DNA of 64,000 nucleotides, taken from positions 58,868 to 122,867 of the forward strand of contig NZ_JAHCLR010000014.1 of NCBI RefSeq assembly GCF_018455725.1. Reading direction: 5' to 3'. Below the pieces are notes generated by a model. The model was given only the letters and a program-made list of their open reading frames with translations. It was not told where the DNA came from and made no database searches. Below, in pieces: positions 26,914 to 36,350 of this stretch; the first letter of the stretch is position 1; every line of letters begins with the position of its first letter. Made by a program: the position numbers and the translations under genes. Source of the stretch: Mycolicibacter acidiphilus. Its GTDB lineage: Bacteria; Actinomycetota; Actinomycetes; Mycobacteriales; Mycobacteriaceae.

Positions 26914-29404
26914 GCACGACGACGACCGGCCGGAGGATGTCCCGGCCGGCCACCCCGAGAGCGGCTCCCGCAGTGGCGGCCGCCGCCATGCCCCGCCGGA
27001 CAACCGGCTGACCACGATCATCCCGGCCGTCACCGACGACGCCCGGACGGAACTGCGCGACCCGCTCGAAACGGTGAAGGCGGCGCTGGACGGCCCCCGC
27101 CCGCGGCGCGACGAGGCGCTCAGCGGCCGCAGCCGTCGGGTGGAGCCTGCGGAGGTGGACGCCGCCCCGCGCGCCGAGCCCCGGCAGCGATCGGCGCGGC
27201 CCGCCCCGCGCGGCCGGCGCGGCGACGAGCAACCGGTCCCGGATGCCCCGGAGCCGCTGAATCCGCTGGAGTGGCTGCGGCTGCACCGACCGAAGCCGAA
27301 CTGGAGATGGATCCGGCGCGGGATCTACGCCGCGCTGGCGGTGATGCTGCTGCTGCCGATCATCACGTTCGCGATGGCCTACTCGATCACCGACGTCCCC
27401 AAACCCGGTGACATCCGCACCAACCAGGTGTCGACGATCCTGGCCAGTGACGGCAGTGAGCTCGCGAAAATCATTCCGCCAGAAGGCAATCGCGTCGACA
27501 TCAACATCGAACAGGTTCCGGTGCACGTGCGCAACGCGGTGCTGGCCGCCGAGGACCGCGACTTCTACACCAACCCGGGCTTCTCGGTCTCCGCGTTCGC
27601 CCGCGCGATCAAGAACAACCTGTTCGGCGGCGACACCCAGGGCGGCTCGACGATCACCCAGCAGTACGTCAAGAACGCGCTCGTCGGCTCGGAGCGGGTC
27701 GGTATGGGCGGCCTGGTCCGCAAGGCCAAAGAGCTGGTGATCGCCACGAAGATGTCGCGGGAGTGGCCGAAAGACGAAGTGCTGCAGTCCTATCTGAACA
27801 TCATCTACTTCGGGCGCAGCGCCTACGGGATCTCCGCGGCGGCGAAGGCCTACTTCGACAAGCCGGTCGAGCAGCTCGACGTCGCCGAGGGTGCACTGCT
27901 GGCCGCACTGATCCAGCGGCCGTCCACGCTGGACCCCGCCGTCGACCCGGAGGGCGCCGCCGACCGGTGGAACTGGGTGCTCGACGGGATGGTGGAGACC
28001 GGCGCGCTGTCGCATGAGGAGCGTGCTGGGCTGGTGTTCCCGCCGACGGTGCCGCCGGAGCAGGCGCGCGCGGCGAACATCACCACCGGGCCCGACGGGC
28101 TGATCCAGCGCCAGGTCACCAAGGAACTGCTGGACCTGTTCAACATCGACGAGCAGACGCTGAACACCCAGGGGCTGCAGATCACCACCACGATCGACAC
28201 GGCGGCGCAGCGCGCGGCGGTGGACGCCGTCAAGAAATACCTGGACGGCCAGACGCCGAACATGCGAGCCGCGGTGGTCTCCATCGATCCGCGGACCGGC
28301 GCGGTGCGGGCCTACTACGGCGGTTCGGACGCCAACGGCTTCGACTTCGCGCAGGCCGGGCTGCAGACCGGGTCGTCGTTCAAGGTGTTCGCGCTGGTGG
28401 CCGCGCTGGAGCAGGGGATCGGTCTGGGCTATCAGGTGGACAGCTCCCCGCTGACCGTCAACGGCATCAAGATCGGCAACGTGGAGGGTGAGGGCTGCGG
28501 CACCTGCAACATCGCCGAGGCGCTGAAGCGGTCGCTGAACACGTCGTACTACCGGCTGATGCTCAAACTCAAGAACGGCTCGCAGGACGTTGCCGACGCG
28601 GCGCACCGGGCCGGGGTGGCGAGCAGCTTCCCCGGTGTCCCGCACACCCTCAGCGAGGACGGTCAGGGCGGACCGCCCAGCAACGGGGTGGTGCTCGGCC
28701 AGTACCAGACTCGGGTGATCGACATGGCCTCGGCGTACGCGACGCTGGCCGACTCCGGCATCTACCACCCGCCGCACTTCGTGCAGAAGGTAGTCAACGC
28801 CGAGGGCCGGGTGCTCTTCGACGCAGACACCGCCGACGACACCGGCGAGCAGCGCATCCCCAAGGACGTCGCCGACAACGTCAGCGCCGCGATGCAGCCG
28901 ATCGCCGGCTGGTCGCGTGGCCACACCCTGGCCGGCGGGCGGCCGTCGGCGGCCAAGACCGGCACCACCCAGCTCGGCGACACCGGGGCCAACCGGGACG
29001 CCTGGATGGTCGGGTACACGCCGTCGCTGTCGACGGCGGTCTGGGTCGGCACCACCGGGGGCGACGAGCCGCTGGTGAACGAGTGGGGCGGGCCGGTGTA
29101 CGGCTCCGGGCTGCCGTCCGACATCTGGAAGGCCACGATGGACGGCGCGCTGGACGGCACCCCCACCGAGAACTTCCCCAAGCCCACCGAGATCGGCGGC
29201 TACGCCGGCCTGCCGGTCGCCCCGCCGCCGATGCCGGCCGGGCCGCCGCCCCCGCCGGCCGAGACCGTCATCCAGCCGACGATCGAGATCGCGCCGGGCA
29301 TCACCATCCCGATCGGGCCGCCCACCACCATCACCGCCGCGCCGCCGGCGCCGGAACCCCCGCCGCCCGGGCCGCCGGAGGCGGGCGCCCCACCGCCACC
29401 GTGA
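26906..29404 (+). CDS. ponA1: Bifunctional penicillin-binding protein PonA1
   Basis: Main class A PBP of the polar growth machinery. 832 residues from GTG 26906. A long charged cytoplasmic N-terminus (~140 residues, Arg/Asp/Pro-rich; the homologous region is a Thr-kinase target in Mtb) is followed by one membrane segment ('IYAALAVMLLLPIITFAMA'). GT51 motifs: 'EDRDFYTNPGFS', 'QGGSTITQQYVKN', 'QSYLNIIYFG'. Transpeptidase motifs: 'GSSFKVF', 'SLN', 'KTGTTQ'. Pro-rich C-terminal tail. Overlaps Rv0049 upstream by 8 bases and the GT87 gene downstream by 4 bases. This copy keeps the conserved Rv0049-ponA1-Rv0051 order and is taken as the orthologue of Rv0050. Confidence 0.96.
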   Translation: MSKHDDDRPEDVPAGHPESGSRSGGRRHAPPDNRLTTIIPAVTDDARTELRDPLETVKAALDGPRPRRDEALSGRSRRVEPAEVDAAPRAEPRQRSARPAPRGRRGDEQPVPDAPEPLNPLEWLRLHRPKPNWRWIRRGIYAALAVMLLLPIITFAMAYSITDVPKPGDIRTNQVSTILASDGSELAKIIPPEGNRVDINIEQVPVHVRNAVLAAEDRDFYTNPGFSVSAFARAIKNNLFGGDTQGGSTITQQYVKNALVGSERVGMGGLVRKAKELVIATKMSREWPKDEVLQSYLNIIYFGRSAYGISAAAKAYFDKPVEQLDVAEGALLAALIQRPSTLDPAVDPEGAADRWNWVLDGMVETGALSHEERAGLVFPPTVPPEQARAANITTGPDGLIQRQVTKELLDLFNIDEQTLNTQGLQITTTIDTAAQRAAVDAVKKYLDGQTPNMRAAVVSIDPRTGAVRAYYGGSDANGFDFAQAGLQTGSSFKVFALVAALEQGIGLGYQVDSSPLTVNGIKIGNVEGEGCGTCNIAEALKRSLNTSYYRLMLKLKNGSQDVADAAHRAGVASSFPGVPHTLSEDGQGGPPSNGVVLGQYQTRVIDMASAYATLADSGIYHPPHFVQKVVNAEGRVLFDADTADDTGEQRIPKDVADNVSAAMQPIAGWSRGHTLAGGRPSAAKTGTTQLGDTGANRDAWMVGYTPSLSTAVWVGTTGGDEPLVNEWGGPVYGSGLPSDIWKATMDGALDGTPTENFPKPTEIGGYAGLPVAPPPMPAGPPPPPAETVIQPTIEIAPGITIPIGPPTTITAAPPAPEPPPPGPPEAGAPPPP

Positions 29405-31092
29405 CCGACACCGAATCCCGCATTGTCGTCGCGTCGCCGCGGGCACTCGCGACGGATCTGCGCACCGCCGACGACCGCGATCTGCCCAGCCGGACGGACG
29501 CGCTGGCGAATGCTCTCTCCGAGACCGTCGGGGGACCGGTGGGCCGGCACGCGGTGATCGGGCGCAGCCGGTTCATGACGCCGCTGCGGGTGATGTTCCT
29601 GATCGGCGTGGTGTTCCTGGCGCTGGGCTGGACGACCAAGGCCGCCTGCCTGCAGAGCGTCGGCGCCGGCGCGCCCGACCAGCGGGTGGCCAACTGGGAC
29701 AACGGCCGTGCCTACTTCGAGCTGTGCTACTCCGACATCGTGCCGCTGTACAGCGCCGAACTGCTGGACGAGGGCAGGTTCCCGTACAAGTCGCACTGGA
29801 TCGAGAAGGACGGGGCCGGCAAGGAGCAGGTCCGCTACGACGGCCGGCCGGCCGTGCGCTACATGGAGTACCCGGTGCTGACCGGGCTCTACCAGTACGC
29901 GGCGATGACGATCGCCAAGACCTACACCGTGATCAGCAAGGTGGTGCCGCTGCCGGTGCTGCGCGGGGTCGCCGAGGTGGTGGTGTTCTTCGACATCTGC
30001 GCGCTGGGCCTGGCGCTGTGCTGGCTGACGGTGGTGTGGGCGACCGCCGGGCTGGCCGGGCGACGGGTGTGGGACGCCGCGCTGGTGGCGGCCTCGCCGC
30101 TGGTGATCTTCCAGATCTTCACCAATTTCGACGCGCTGGCCGTCGCGTTCGCGGTCGGCGCGCTGCTGGCCTGGGCGCGCCGACGCCCGGCGCTCGCCGG
30201 GGCGCTGATCGGGCTCGGCACGGCGGCCAAGCTCTACCCGCTGCTGCTGCTGGTGCCGCTGCTGCTGCTGGGGCTGCGCACGGGCCGGCTGCGGGAGGTG
30301 CGATCGGCGGTGACGACGGCGGCCGTGGCCTGGCTGGCGGTGAATCTGCCGGTGCTGCTGGCGTTTCCGCGCGGCTGGAGTGAGTTCTTCCGGCTGAACG
30401 CCCGGCGCGGTGACGACATGGACTCGCTGTACAACGTGCTGCGGTCGCTGACCGGCTGGCCGGGTTTCGACGCCGAACTGGGCTTCTGGCAGCCGCCCGG
30501 GGTGCTCAACACGGTGGTGGCGGTGGCGTTCGCGGCGTGCTGCGCGGGGATCGGTTACCTCGCGCTGACCGCGCCGACGCGCCCGCGGCTGGCCCAGTTG
30601 GCGTTCCTGACGGTGGCGGCGTTCCTGCTGACCGGCAAGGTGTGGAGCCCGCAGTTCTCGCTGTGGCTGGTGCCGCTGGCGGTGCTGGCGCTGCCGCACC
30701 GGCGGGTGCTGCTGGCCTGGATGACGCTCGACGCGCTGGTCTGGGTGCCGCGGATGTACTACCTGTACGGCGCGGACAAACGGGGCCTGACCGAGCCGTG
30801 GTTCACCGGGACCGTGCTGGTGCGCGACCTGGCGGTGCTGGTGCTGTGCGGTCTGGTGATCCGGCAGATCTACCGGCCTGCCCACGATCTGGTGCGCTGG
30901 GGCGGCCGGCTCGACGACCCGGCGGGCGGGGTGTTCGATGCGGCGGTGGATGCGCCGCCGGCGTGGCTGCCGGGGTGGCTGCGGCCGACGATTTCGCGCC
31001 TGACCCCGCCCTCCGGTAGCCTGACCGGGTTACCGACGCAGGTGACCCTCCTGCCACGGGATTCCGTGGCCGAACACGACCATAGGAGGTGA
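29401..31092 (+). CDS. Polyprenol-phosphate-mannose-type membrane glycosyltransferase, GT87 (Rv0051-like)
   Basis: 563 residues, start GTG 29401 overlapping the ponA1 stop (GTGA). A cytoplasmic N-terminus of ~75 residues is followed by about ten hydrophobic segments. The first outside loop contains '[19 protein letters not shown]' and '[13 protein letters not shown]', the GT87 signature with acidic residues just after the first membrane segment. GT87 enzymes use polyprenyl-phosphate sugars on the periplasmic side. Exact sugar acceptor unknown. Near the stop comes the perfect AGGAGGTGAT of rpsF, so the gene is likely upstream in the same transcript or carries the rpsF promoter. Confidence 0.85.
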   Translation: MTDTESRIVVASPRALATDLRTADDRDLPSRTDALANALSETVGGPVGRHAVIGRSRFMTPLRVMFLIGVVFLALGWTTKAACLQSVGAGAPDQRVANWDNGRAYFELCYSDIVPLYSAELLDEGRFPYKSHWIEKDGAGKEQVRYDGRPAVRYMEYPVLTGLYQYAAMTIAKTYTVISKVVPLPVLRGVAEVVVFFDICALGLALCWLTVVWATAGLAGRRVWDAALVAASPLVIFQIFTNFDALAVAFAVGALLAWARRRPALAGALIGLGTAAKLYPLLLLVPLLLLGLRTGRLREVRSAVTTAAVAWLAVNLPVLLAFPRGWSEFFRLNARRGDDMDSLYNVLRSLTGWPGFDAELGFWQPPGVLNTVVAVAFAACCAGIGYLALTAPTRPRLAQLAFLTVAAFLLTGKVWSPQFSLWLVPLAVLALPHRRVLLAWMTLDALVWVPRMYYLYGADKRGLTEPWFTGTVLVRDLAVLVLCGLVIRQIYRPAHDLVRWGGRLDDPAGGVFDAAVDAPPAWLPGWLRPTISRLTPPSGSLTGLPTQVTLLPRDSVAEHDHRR

Positions 31093-31093
31093 T
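31085..31093 (+). promoter_or_regulatory. Strong Shine-Dalgarno sequence of rpsF
   Basis: AGGAGGTGA, fully complementary to the 16S rRNA 3' end, overlaps the stop of the GT87 gene and lies 9 bases before ATG 31103. Confidence 0.7.
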
Positions 31094-31102
31094 GAGGTTC
31101 CC

Positions 31103-31393
31103 ATGCGTCCTTACGAAATCATGGTCATCCTTGACCCCACTCTCGACGAGCGCACCGTAGCTCCGTCGCTGGAGACTTTCCTCAACGTCGTCCGCAAGGA
31201 CGGCGGCACTGTCGACAAGGTCGACATCTGGGGGAAGCGCCGCCTTGCCTACGAGATCGCCAAGCATGCCGAGGGCATCTACGCGGTCATCGACGTCAAG
31301 GCCGCCCCGGCGACCGTGTCCGAACTGGACCGTCAGCTCGGCCTGAACGAGTCGGTGTTGCGCACCAAGGTGATGCGCACCGACAAGTCGTAG
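31103..31393 (+). CDS. rpsF: Ribosomal protein bS6
   Basis: 96 residues, '[19 protein letters not shown]' through '[11 protein letters not shown]', full length of actinobacterial bS6. A 30S protein that pairs with bS18, encoded two genes downstream. First gene of the conserved rpsF-ssb-rpsR-rplI cluster; 52 bp separate it from ssb. Confidence 0.97.
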   Translation: MRPYEIMVILDPTLDERTVAPSLETFLNVVRKDGGTVDKVDIWGKRRLAYEIAKHAEGIYAVIDVKAAPATVSELDRQLGLNESVLRTKVMRTDKS

Positions 31394-31445
31394 CTGTTGC
31401 GTAGGCTCAGCGCCAACAGCAGCCGATCAATTCAAGGAGGGCCCC

Positions 31446-31952
31446 GTGGCCAGTGGTGACACCCCGATAACCGTCATCGGAAACCTGACCGCGGACCCCG
31501 ATCTGCGGTTCACCGCGTCCGGGGCGGCCGTCGCCAACTTCACGGTGGCGTCCACCCCGCGGGTCTTCGACCGGCAGACCAACGAATGGAAAGACGGCGA
31601 CGCACTGTTCCTGCGGTGCAACATCTGGCGGGAGGCCGCGGAGAACGTGGCCGAGAGCCTGACCCGCGGGTCACGCGTCATCGTCACCGGTCGGCTCAAG
31701 CAGCGGTCGTTCGAAACCCGTGAGGGGGAGAAGCGCACCGTCGTCGAGGTCGAGGTCGATGAGATCGGTCCGTCGCTGCGCTACGCGACCGCCAAGCCGA
31801 ACAAGATCAGCCGCGGCGGCGGTGGTGGCGGTTTCGGCGGTGGCGGCGGGTCCGCCCCGGCGGCCCCGTCCGGTCCGCCCGCGGAGGACCCGTGGGGCAG
31901 CGCCCCGGCCACCGGCTCGTTCGGCGGCGCGGACGACGAACCGCCCTTCTGA
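31446..31952 (+). CDS. ssb: Single-stranded DNA-binding protein
   Basis: 168 residues from GTG 31446, with GGAGG upstream. The OB-fold begins '[18 protein letters not shown]' and includes '[18 protein letters not shown]' and '[16 protein letters not shown]'. A Gly/Pro-rich linker leads to the acidic tip 'DDEPPF', which recruits partner proteins. Essential for replication and repair; lies between two ribosomal protein genes as in other bacteria. Confidence 0.97.
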   Translation: MASGDTPITVIGNLTADPDLRFTASGAAVANFTVASTPRVFDRQTNEWKDGDALFLRCNIWREAAENVAESLTRGSRVIVTGRLKQRSFETREGEKRTVVEVEVDEIGPSLRYATAKPNKISRGGGGGGFGGGGGSAPAAPSGPPAEDPWGSAPATGSFGGADDEPPF

Positions 31953-32026
31953 CACATCGCGCGGAGCACGGCCCGACGGCCGGCCCGCACGGACAACTTG
32001 AACTACAGCACGAAAGAGACAGGTAG

Positions 32027-32281
32027 ATGGCTAAGACCAACAAGCGGCGCCCGGCGCCCGAGAAGCCGATCAAGACACGCAAGTGCGCATTCTGCTCCAA
32101 CAAGAAGCAGGTGATCGACTACAAGGACACCTCGCTGCTGCGCACCTACATCAGTGAGCGGGGCAAGATCCGCGCCCGCCGCGTGACCGGCAACTGCGTT
32201 CAGCACCAGCGCGACGTCGCGCTCGCGGTGAAGAACGCCCGCGAGGTTGCACTGCTGCCCTTCACCTCGTCGGCCCGCTAG
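32027..32281 (+). CDS. rpsR: Ribosomal protein bS18, zinc-binding (C+) form
   Basis: 84 residues. Cys residues in 'KCAFCSNKK' and 'VTGNCVQHQ' give the C-x2-C...C-x2-H type zinc site, so this is the zinc-dependent paralogue (rpsR1) and not the Cys-less form induced by zinc starvation. Partner of bS6. Between ssb and rplI in the conserved cluster. Confidence 0.96.
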   Translation: MAKTNKRRPAPEKPIKTRKCAFCSNKKQVIDYKDTSLLRTYISERGKIRARRVTGNCVQHQRDVALAVKNAREVALLPFTSSAR

Positions 32282-32310
32282 CCGCACACCGACGGAGAAA
32301 GTACGAAATC

Positions 32311-32769
32311 ATGAAGCTGATTCTGACCGCCGACGTCGAGCACCTCGGTGCCGCCGGCGACACCGTTGAGGTCAAAGACGGTTACGGCCGCAACTACCTG
32401 CTGCCGCGGGGCCTGGCGATCACCGCCACCAAGGGTGCCGAGAAGCAGGCCGCCGACATCCGGCGGGCCCGCGAGACCAAGATGGTGCGGGACCGCGAGC
32501 ACGCCGACGAGCTCAAGGCCGCCATCACCGACCTGGGTCCGGTGGCGCTGCCGGTGAAGACCTCCGGGGATTCGGGCAAGCTGTTCGGCTCGGTGACCGC
32601 CGCCGACGTCGTGGCCGCCATCCGCAAGGCCGGTGGGCCGAAGCTGGAGAAGCGGATCGTCCGGCTGCCGAAGCTGCACATCAAGAAGATCGGCAAGCAC
32701 CCGGTGTTCGTGCACCTGCACCACGACGTGACCGTCGAGATCTCCCTCGACGTCACCCCCGGCGAGTAG
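32311..32769 (+). CDS. rplI: Ribosomal protein bL9
   Basis: 152 residues: N-terminal domain '[20 protein letters not shown]' with '[13 protein letters not shown]', central helix, C-terminal domain ending '[10 protein letters not shown]'. Last gene of the cluster, followed by a strong hairpin. Confidence 0.96.
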   Translation: MKLILTADVEHLGAAGDTVEVKDGYGRNYLLPRGLAITATKGAEKQAADIRRARETKMVRDREHADELKAAITDLGPVALPVKTSGDSGKLFGSVTAADVVAAIRKAGGPKLEKRIVRLPKLHIKKIGKHPVFVHLHHDVTVEISLDVTPGE

Positions 32770-32780
32770 CCGGCTCGATA

Positions 32781-32827
32781 CGACGAAGCCCCGACGGCGC
32801 CCCTGCGGCACCGCCGGGGCTTCGTCG
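32781..32827 (+). terminator. Hairpin terminator after rplI
   Basis: CGACGAAGCCCCG (32781-32793) pairs perfectly with CGGGGCTTCGTCG (32815-32827), 13-bp stem. No U tract follows, as is common in mycobacteria. Confidence 0.75.
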
Positions 32828-33248
32828 TCGGCGGATCTCTCGGGAAGCAGGCTAATTTCTGACAACGGCCGGTTCTCGGCGGCGTTCACCGCCCGGTAGA
32901 CGCGCGTCCACCCGCCGGCGAGGCAACACGCCCAAGCCGTCCACCTGATGCGACACGCCGAACAACTTGTCCTCCACAGCCCAGCCCCACCCGTGTGCTG
33001 CGCTTACCAGCAGTGATAGTGCAGCGAAGCCGCTTCATCCACAGGTCTTCCCCACCGCCGCGAACAGGACGGGGGGCGGTGCCCACAGTCCATCCACACC
33101 TTTGTGAACAACCCCGTTTGGTGTCGTCGCCAGCAACGCCTAGCGTCAACCCGGCACGAATCGACAGGGGTGTCGGTGGCCACGACTACGGTCGGGACAC
33201 CGGCGGCGAATAGCTGGTCGAGCGTGTTGCCGGAGGGAGGTGGGGCGC
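32828..33248. other. dnaB upstream region with DnaA-box-like sequences
   Basis: No coding frame is convincing here. The stretch contains several TCCACA-type sequences: TTGTCCTCCACAG near 32967, TTCATCCACAGG near 33034, CCATCCACACC near 33090 followed by TTTGTGAACA. These resemble the TT(A/G)TCCACA DnaA box but none is exact. GGAGGGAGG just before 33249 is the dnaB ribosome site. Confidence 0.4.
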
Positions 33249-36200
33249 ATGGCAGTGGTTGACGATCGTGGGCACTCCGAGTTGGAGGAGCCGCCCCGCG
33301 AGGATGTCGGCCGCCAGCCGCCCCAGGACCTCGTCGCCGAGCAGTCCGTGCTCGGCGGCATGCTGCTGAGCAAGGACGCCATCGCCGACGTGCTGGAGCG
33401 GCTGCGGCCCGGCGACTTCTACCGCCCGGTGCACCAGAACATCTACGACGCGATCCTCGACCTCTACGGGCGCGGTGAGCCGGCCGACGCGGTGACGGTG
33501 GCCGCCGAACTGGACCGCCGGGGCCTGCTGCGCCGGGTCGGCGGCGCCCCGTACCTGCACACGCTGATCTCCACGGTGCCGACGGCGGCCAACGCCGGGT
33601 ACTACGCCGGGATCGTCGGTGAGAAGGCGATCCTGCGCCGGCTGGTGGAGGCCGGCACCCGGGTGGTGCAGTACGGCTACGCCGGGGCCGAGGGCGCCGA
33701 CGTCGCCGAGGTGGTCGACCGCGCCCAGGCCGAGATCTACGAGGTGGCCGAGCGGCGCACCTCCGAGGACTTCGTGCCGCTGGAAGACTTGCTGCAGCCC
33801 ACGATGGACGAGATCGACGCGATCGCCTCGCACGGCGGCATCTCCCGGGGGGTGCCGACCGGGTTCACCGACCTCGACGAGGTGACCAACGGGCTGCACC
33901 CCGGCCAGATGATCATCATCGCGGCTCGGCCCGGTATGGGGAAGGCACTGGCGCTGGACACCCCGCTGCCCACCCCGGGCGGGTGGACCACGATGGGCGA
34001 TGTCACCGTCGGCACCGAGTTGCTGGGGGCCGACCTTGCGCCCACGCGGGTGGTCGCACTCACCGAGATCATGCTGGGCCGACCCTGCTACGAGATCGAG
34101 TTCTCCGACGGCACCGTGATCATCGCCGACGAGCAGCACCAGTGGCCGACCGGTTACGGGGTGCGTACCACCGGCGAACTGCGCCACGGCGACGACAGCA
34201 TCTGCGCCGGCGAGCCGGCCGGTGGGGGAGCGCCGGTGCTGACCCCGGTCGTTCAGGTTCAGGCGGTGCGGCGGGTGCCGACGGTGCCGGTGCGCTGCGT
34301 GCAGGTGGACAACCCGGCGCATCTGTACCTGGCCGGGCGCGGCATGGTGCCCACCCACAACTCCACCCTGGCGCTGGACTTCATGCGCTCCTGCTCGATC
34401 AAGAACCGGATGCCCAGCGTCTTCTTCTCGCTGGAGATGGGCAAGTCCGAGATCGTGATGCGGCTGCTGAGCGCCGAGGCGAAGATCAAGCTCGGCGACA
34501 TGCGCTCGGGCCGGATGACCGACGACGACTGGACCCGGCTGGCGCGGCGGATGAGTGAGATCAGCGAGGCGCCGCTCTACATCGACGACTCGCCGAACCT
34601 GACGATGATGGAGATCCGGGCCAAGGCCCGCCGGCTCAAGCAGAAGGCCGACCTGCGCCTGGTCGTGGTCGACTACCTGCAGCTGATGTCTTCGGGCAAG
34701 AAGGTGGAGTCGCGTCAGCTCGAGGTCTCGGAGTTCTCCCGCCAACTCAAGCTGCTGGCCAAGGAGCTGGAGCTGCCGGTGATCGCGCTGAGCCAGCTCA
34801 ACCGTGGTCCCGAGCAGCGCACCGACAAGAAGCCGATGCTGTCGGACCTGCGTGAGTCCGGGTGCCTGACCGCCTCGACGCGAATCCTGCGGGCCGACAA
34901 CGGTTCCGAGGTCACCCTGGGTGAGTTGATGCGCACCGGGGAGCGCCCACTGGTGTGGTCACTGGACGACCGGCTGCAGATGGTGGCCCGGCCGATGACC
35001 AACGTGTTCCCCAGCGGGCACCGCGAGGTGTTCACGCTGCGGATGGCCTCCGGGCGTGAGGTGCAGGCCACCGCCAACCACCCGTTCCTCACCTTGGACG
35101 GTTGGGTTGCGCTGGGCGACTTGAACGTCGGAGACCGGCTGGCGGTGCCGCGGCGGGTGCCGGAGCCGGTGCAGACCCAGCGGATGGAAGACTCCGAGGT
35201 GATCCTGCTGGCGCACATGATCGGCGACGGGTCGTGCGTGAAGAACCAGCCGATCCGTTACGCCTCGATCGACGAGGCGAACCTGACTTCGGTGACGGCC
35301 GCGGCGATGCACTTCGGGGTGACGGGGGTGCGCGACGAATACGCCGCCGCCCGGGTGACCACGTTGCGCCTGCCGGCCCCGTATCACTTGACGCACGGCA
35401 AACGGAACCCGATCGCGGCCTGGCTGGACAAGCTGGGGCTGTTCGGCAAGCGCAGCTACGAGAAGTTCGTCCCGGCGGAGGTTTTCGCGCTGCCCAACGA
35501 TCAGGTGGCGCTGTTCCTGCGGCACCTGTGGGCGACCGACGGCTCGGTGTCCTGGGACGGCAAGCACGGGGTTGGGCGCATCTACTACGCCTCGACGAGC
35601 CGGCAGCTGATTGACGACGTGGCAGCCCTGCTGGCACGGGTTGGGGTGTTCGGCCGGATCAAGCGGGTGACCAAGGCCGGCTACCGCGACGGCTGGCACC
35701 TGTGCCTCTTCGGTGCGGAGAACCAGGTCCGGTTCCTGCACATCGTCGGAGCGCAGGGCGCGAAGGCGGTGGGGGCCAAGGAGATTCTGGCCCAGCTGCA
35801 AGGGGTGGCGCGCAACCCCAACCTGGACACCGTGCCGAAAGAGGTCTGGGCGCAGGTCCGCCGCGCGTTGGCCGATCAGGAGATGACCCAGCGCGAGTTC
35901 GCTGCGGCCATGGGCACCAAGTACTGCGGGTCGACGATGTGGAAGCACGCACCGAGTCGCGGGCGGTTGCACCGCGCCGCCGCGGTGCTCGAGGACCATG
36001 ACATCCATGACCTGGCGACCAGCGACGTGTACTGGGACACCATCGTGGAGATCACCAGTATCGGCGAGCACGATGTGTTCGACGGCACCGTGCCTGGCAC
36101 GCATAACTTTGTCGCACAGGGGATCTCGGTCCATAACAGCCTTGAACAAGATGCGGATATGGTGATCCTCCTGCACCGCCCGGATGCCTTCGAGCGTGAC

Positions 36201-36317
36201 GACCCGCGCGGTGGTGAGGCCGATCTGATCTTGGCCAAGCACCGCAACGGGCCGACGAAGACCGTGACGGTGGCGCACCAGTTGCACCTGAGCCGGTTTA
36301 CGAATATGGCGCGCTGA
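33249..36317 (+). CDS. dnaB: Replicative DNA helicase DnaB precursor with two inteins
   Basis: Hexameric 5'-3' helicase of the replisome. Precursor 1022 residues from ATG 33249 (AGGGAGG 8 bases upstream; GTG 33240 is less well placed). After removal of two inteins the protein has 458 residues. N-terminal primase-interacting domain 'PPQDLVAEQSVLGGMLLS...'; RecA-like core with the P-loop 'RPGMGK|STLALD' split by intein 1; Walker B 'LRLVVVDYLQLM'; 'LSQLNRGPEQR' and 'LRESG|SLEQDAD' (split by intein 2); C-terminus 'VTVAHQLHLSRFTNMAR'. Splicing of both inteins is required for activity, so DnaB production depends on two protein-splicing events. Confidence 0.96.
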   Translation: MAVVDDRGHSELEEPPREDVGRQPPQDLVAEQSVLGGMLLSKDAIADVLERLRPGDFYRPVHQNIYDAILDLYGRGEPADAVTVAAELDRRGLLRRVGGAPYLHTLISTVPTAANAGYYAGIVGEKAILRRLVEAGTRVVQYGYAGAEGADVAEVVDRAQAEIYEVAERRTSEDFVPLEDLLQPTMDEIDAIASHGGISRGVPTGFTDLDEVTNGLHPGQMIIIAARPGMGKALALDTPLPTPGGWTTMGDVTVGTELLGADLAPTRVVALTEIMLGRPCYEIEFSDGTVIIADEQHQWPTGYGVRTTGELRHGDDSICAGEPAGGGAPVLTPVVQVQAVRRVPTVPVRCVQVDNPAHLYLAGRGMVPTHNSTLALDFMRSCSIKNRMPSVFFSLEMGKSEIVMRLLSAEAKIKLGDMRSGRMTDDDWTRLARRMSEISEAPLYIDDSPNLTMMEIRAKARRLKQKADLRLVVVDYLQLMSSGKKVESRQLEVSEFSRQLKLLAKELELPVIALSQLNRGPEQRTDKKPMLSDLRESGCLTASTRILRADNGSEVTLGELMRTGERPLVWSLDDRLQMVARPMTNVFPSGHREVFTLRMASGREVQATANHPFLTLDGWVALGDLNVGDRLAVPRRVPEPVQTQRMEDSEVILLAHMIGDGSCVKNQPIRYASIDEANLTSVTAAAMHFGVTGVRDEYAAARVTTLRLPAPYHLTHGKRNPIAAWLDKLGLFGKRSYEKFVPAEVFALPNDQVALFLRHLWATDGSVSWDGKHGVGRIYYASTSRQLIDDVAALLARVGVFGRIKRVTKAGYRDGWHLCLFGAENQVRFLHIVGAQGAKAVGAKEILAQLQGVARNPNLDTVPKEVWAQVRRALADQEMTQREFAAAMGTKYCGSTMWKHAPSRGRLHRAAAVLEDHDIHDLATSDVYWDTIVEITSIGEHDVFDGTVPGTHNFVAQGISVHNSLEQDADMVILLHRPDAFERDDPRGGEADLILAKHRNGPTKTVTVAHQLHLSRFTNMAR
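33945..34361 (+). other. DnaB intein 1, class 3 mini-intein in the Walker A motif
   Basis: 139 residues between GK and STL. It starts with Ala instead of Cys/Ser, has no endonuclease domain and ends 'PTHN' before the extein Ser. The class 3 WCT set is present: W67 ('HQWP'), C118 ('VRCVQV') and T137 ('PTHN'). Position, length and W67/C118 agree with the M. smegmatis DnaB intein 1, reported as a redox-responsive intein in which Cys118 is the branching nucleophile. Confidence 0.92.
34863..36137 (+). other. DnaB intein 2 with LAGLIDADG homing endonuclease
   Basis: 425 residues from 'CLTASTRILR' to 'GISVHN' before Ser, class 1 (Cys1, C-terminal HN). Block B 'TANHPFLTLDGW' is present. The endonuclease has two LAGLIDADG motifs, 'VILLAHMIGDGSC' (Asp122) and 'LFLRHLWATDGSV' (Asp226), both with the acidic metal ligand. 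A helix-turn-helix-like insertion ('MTQREFAAAMGTKY...') lies near residues 340-360. Corresponds to the single DnaB intein of M. tuberculosis. Confidence 0.9.
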
Positions 36318-36350
36318 GGGTTTGGCGGGGCTGTAGGGTCTCACGCTCCG

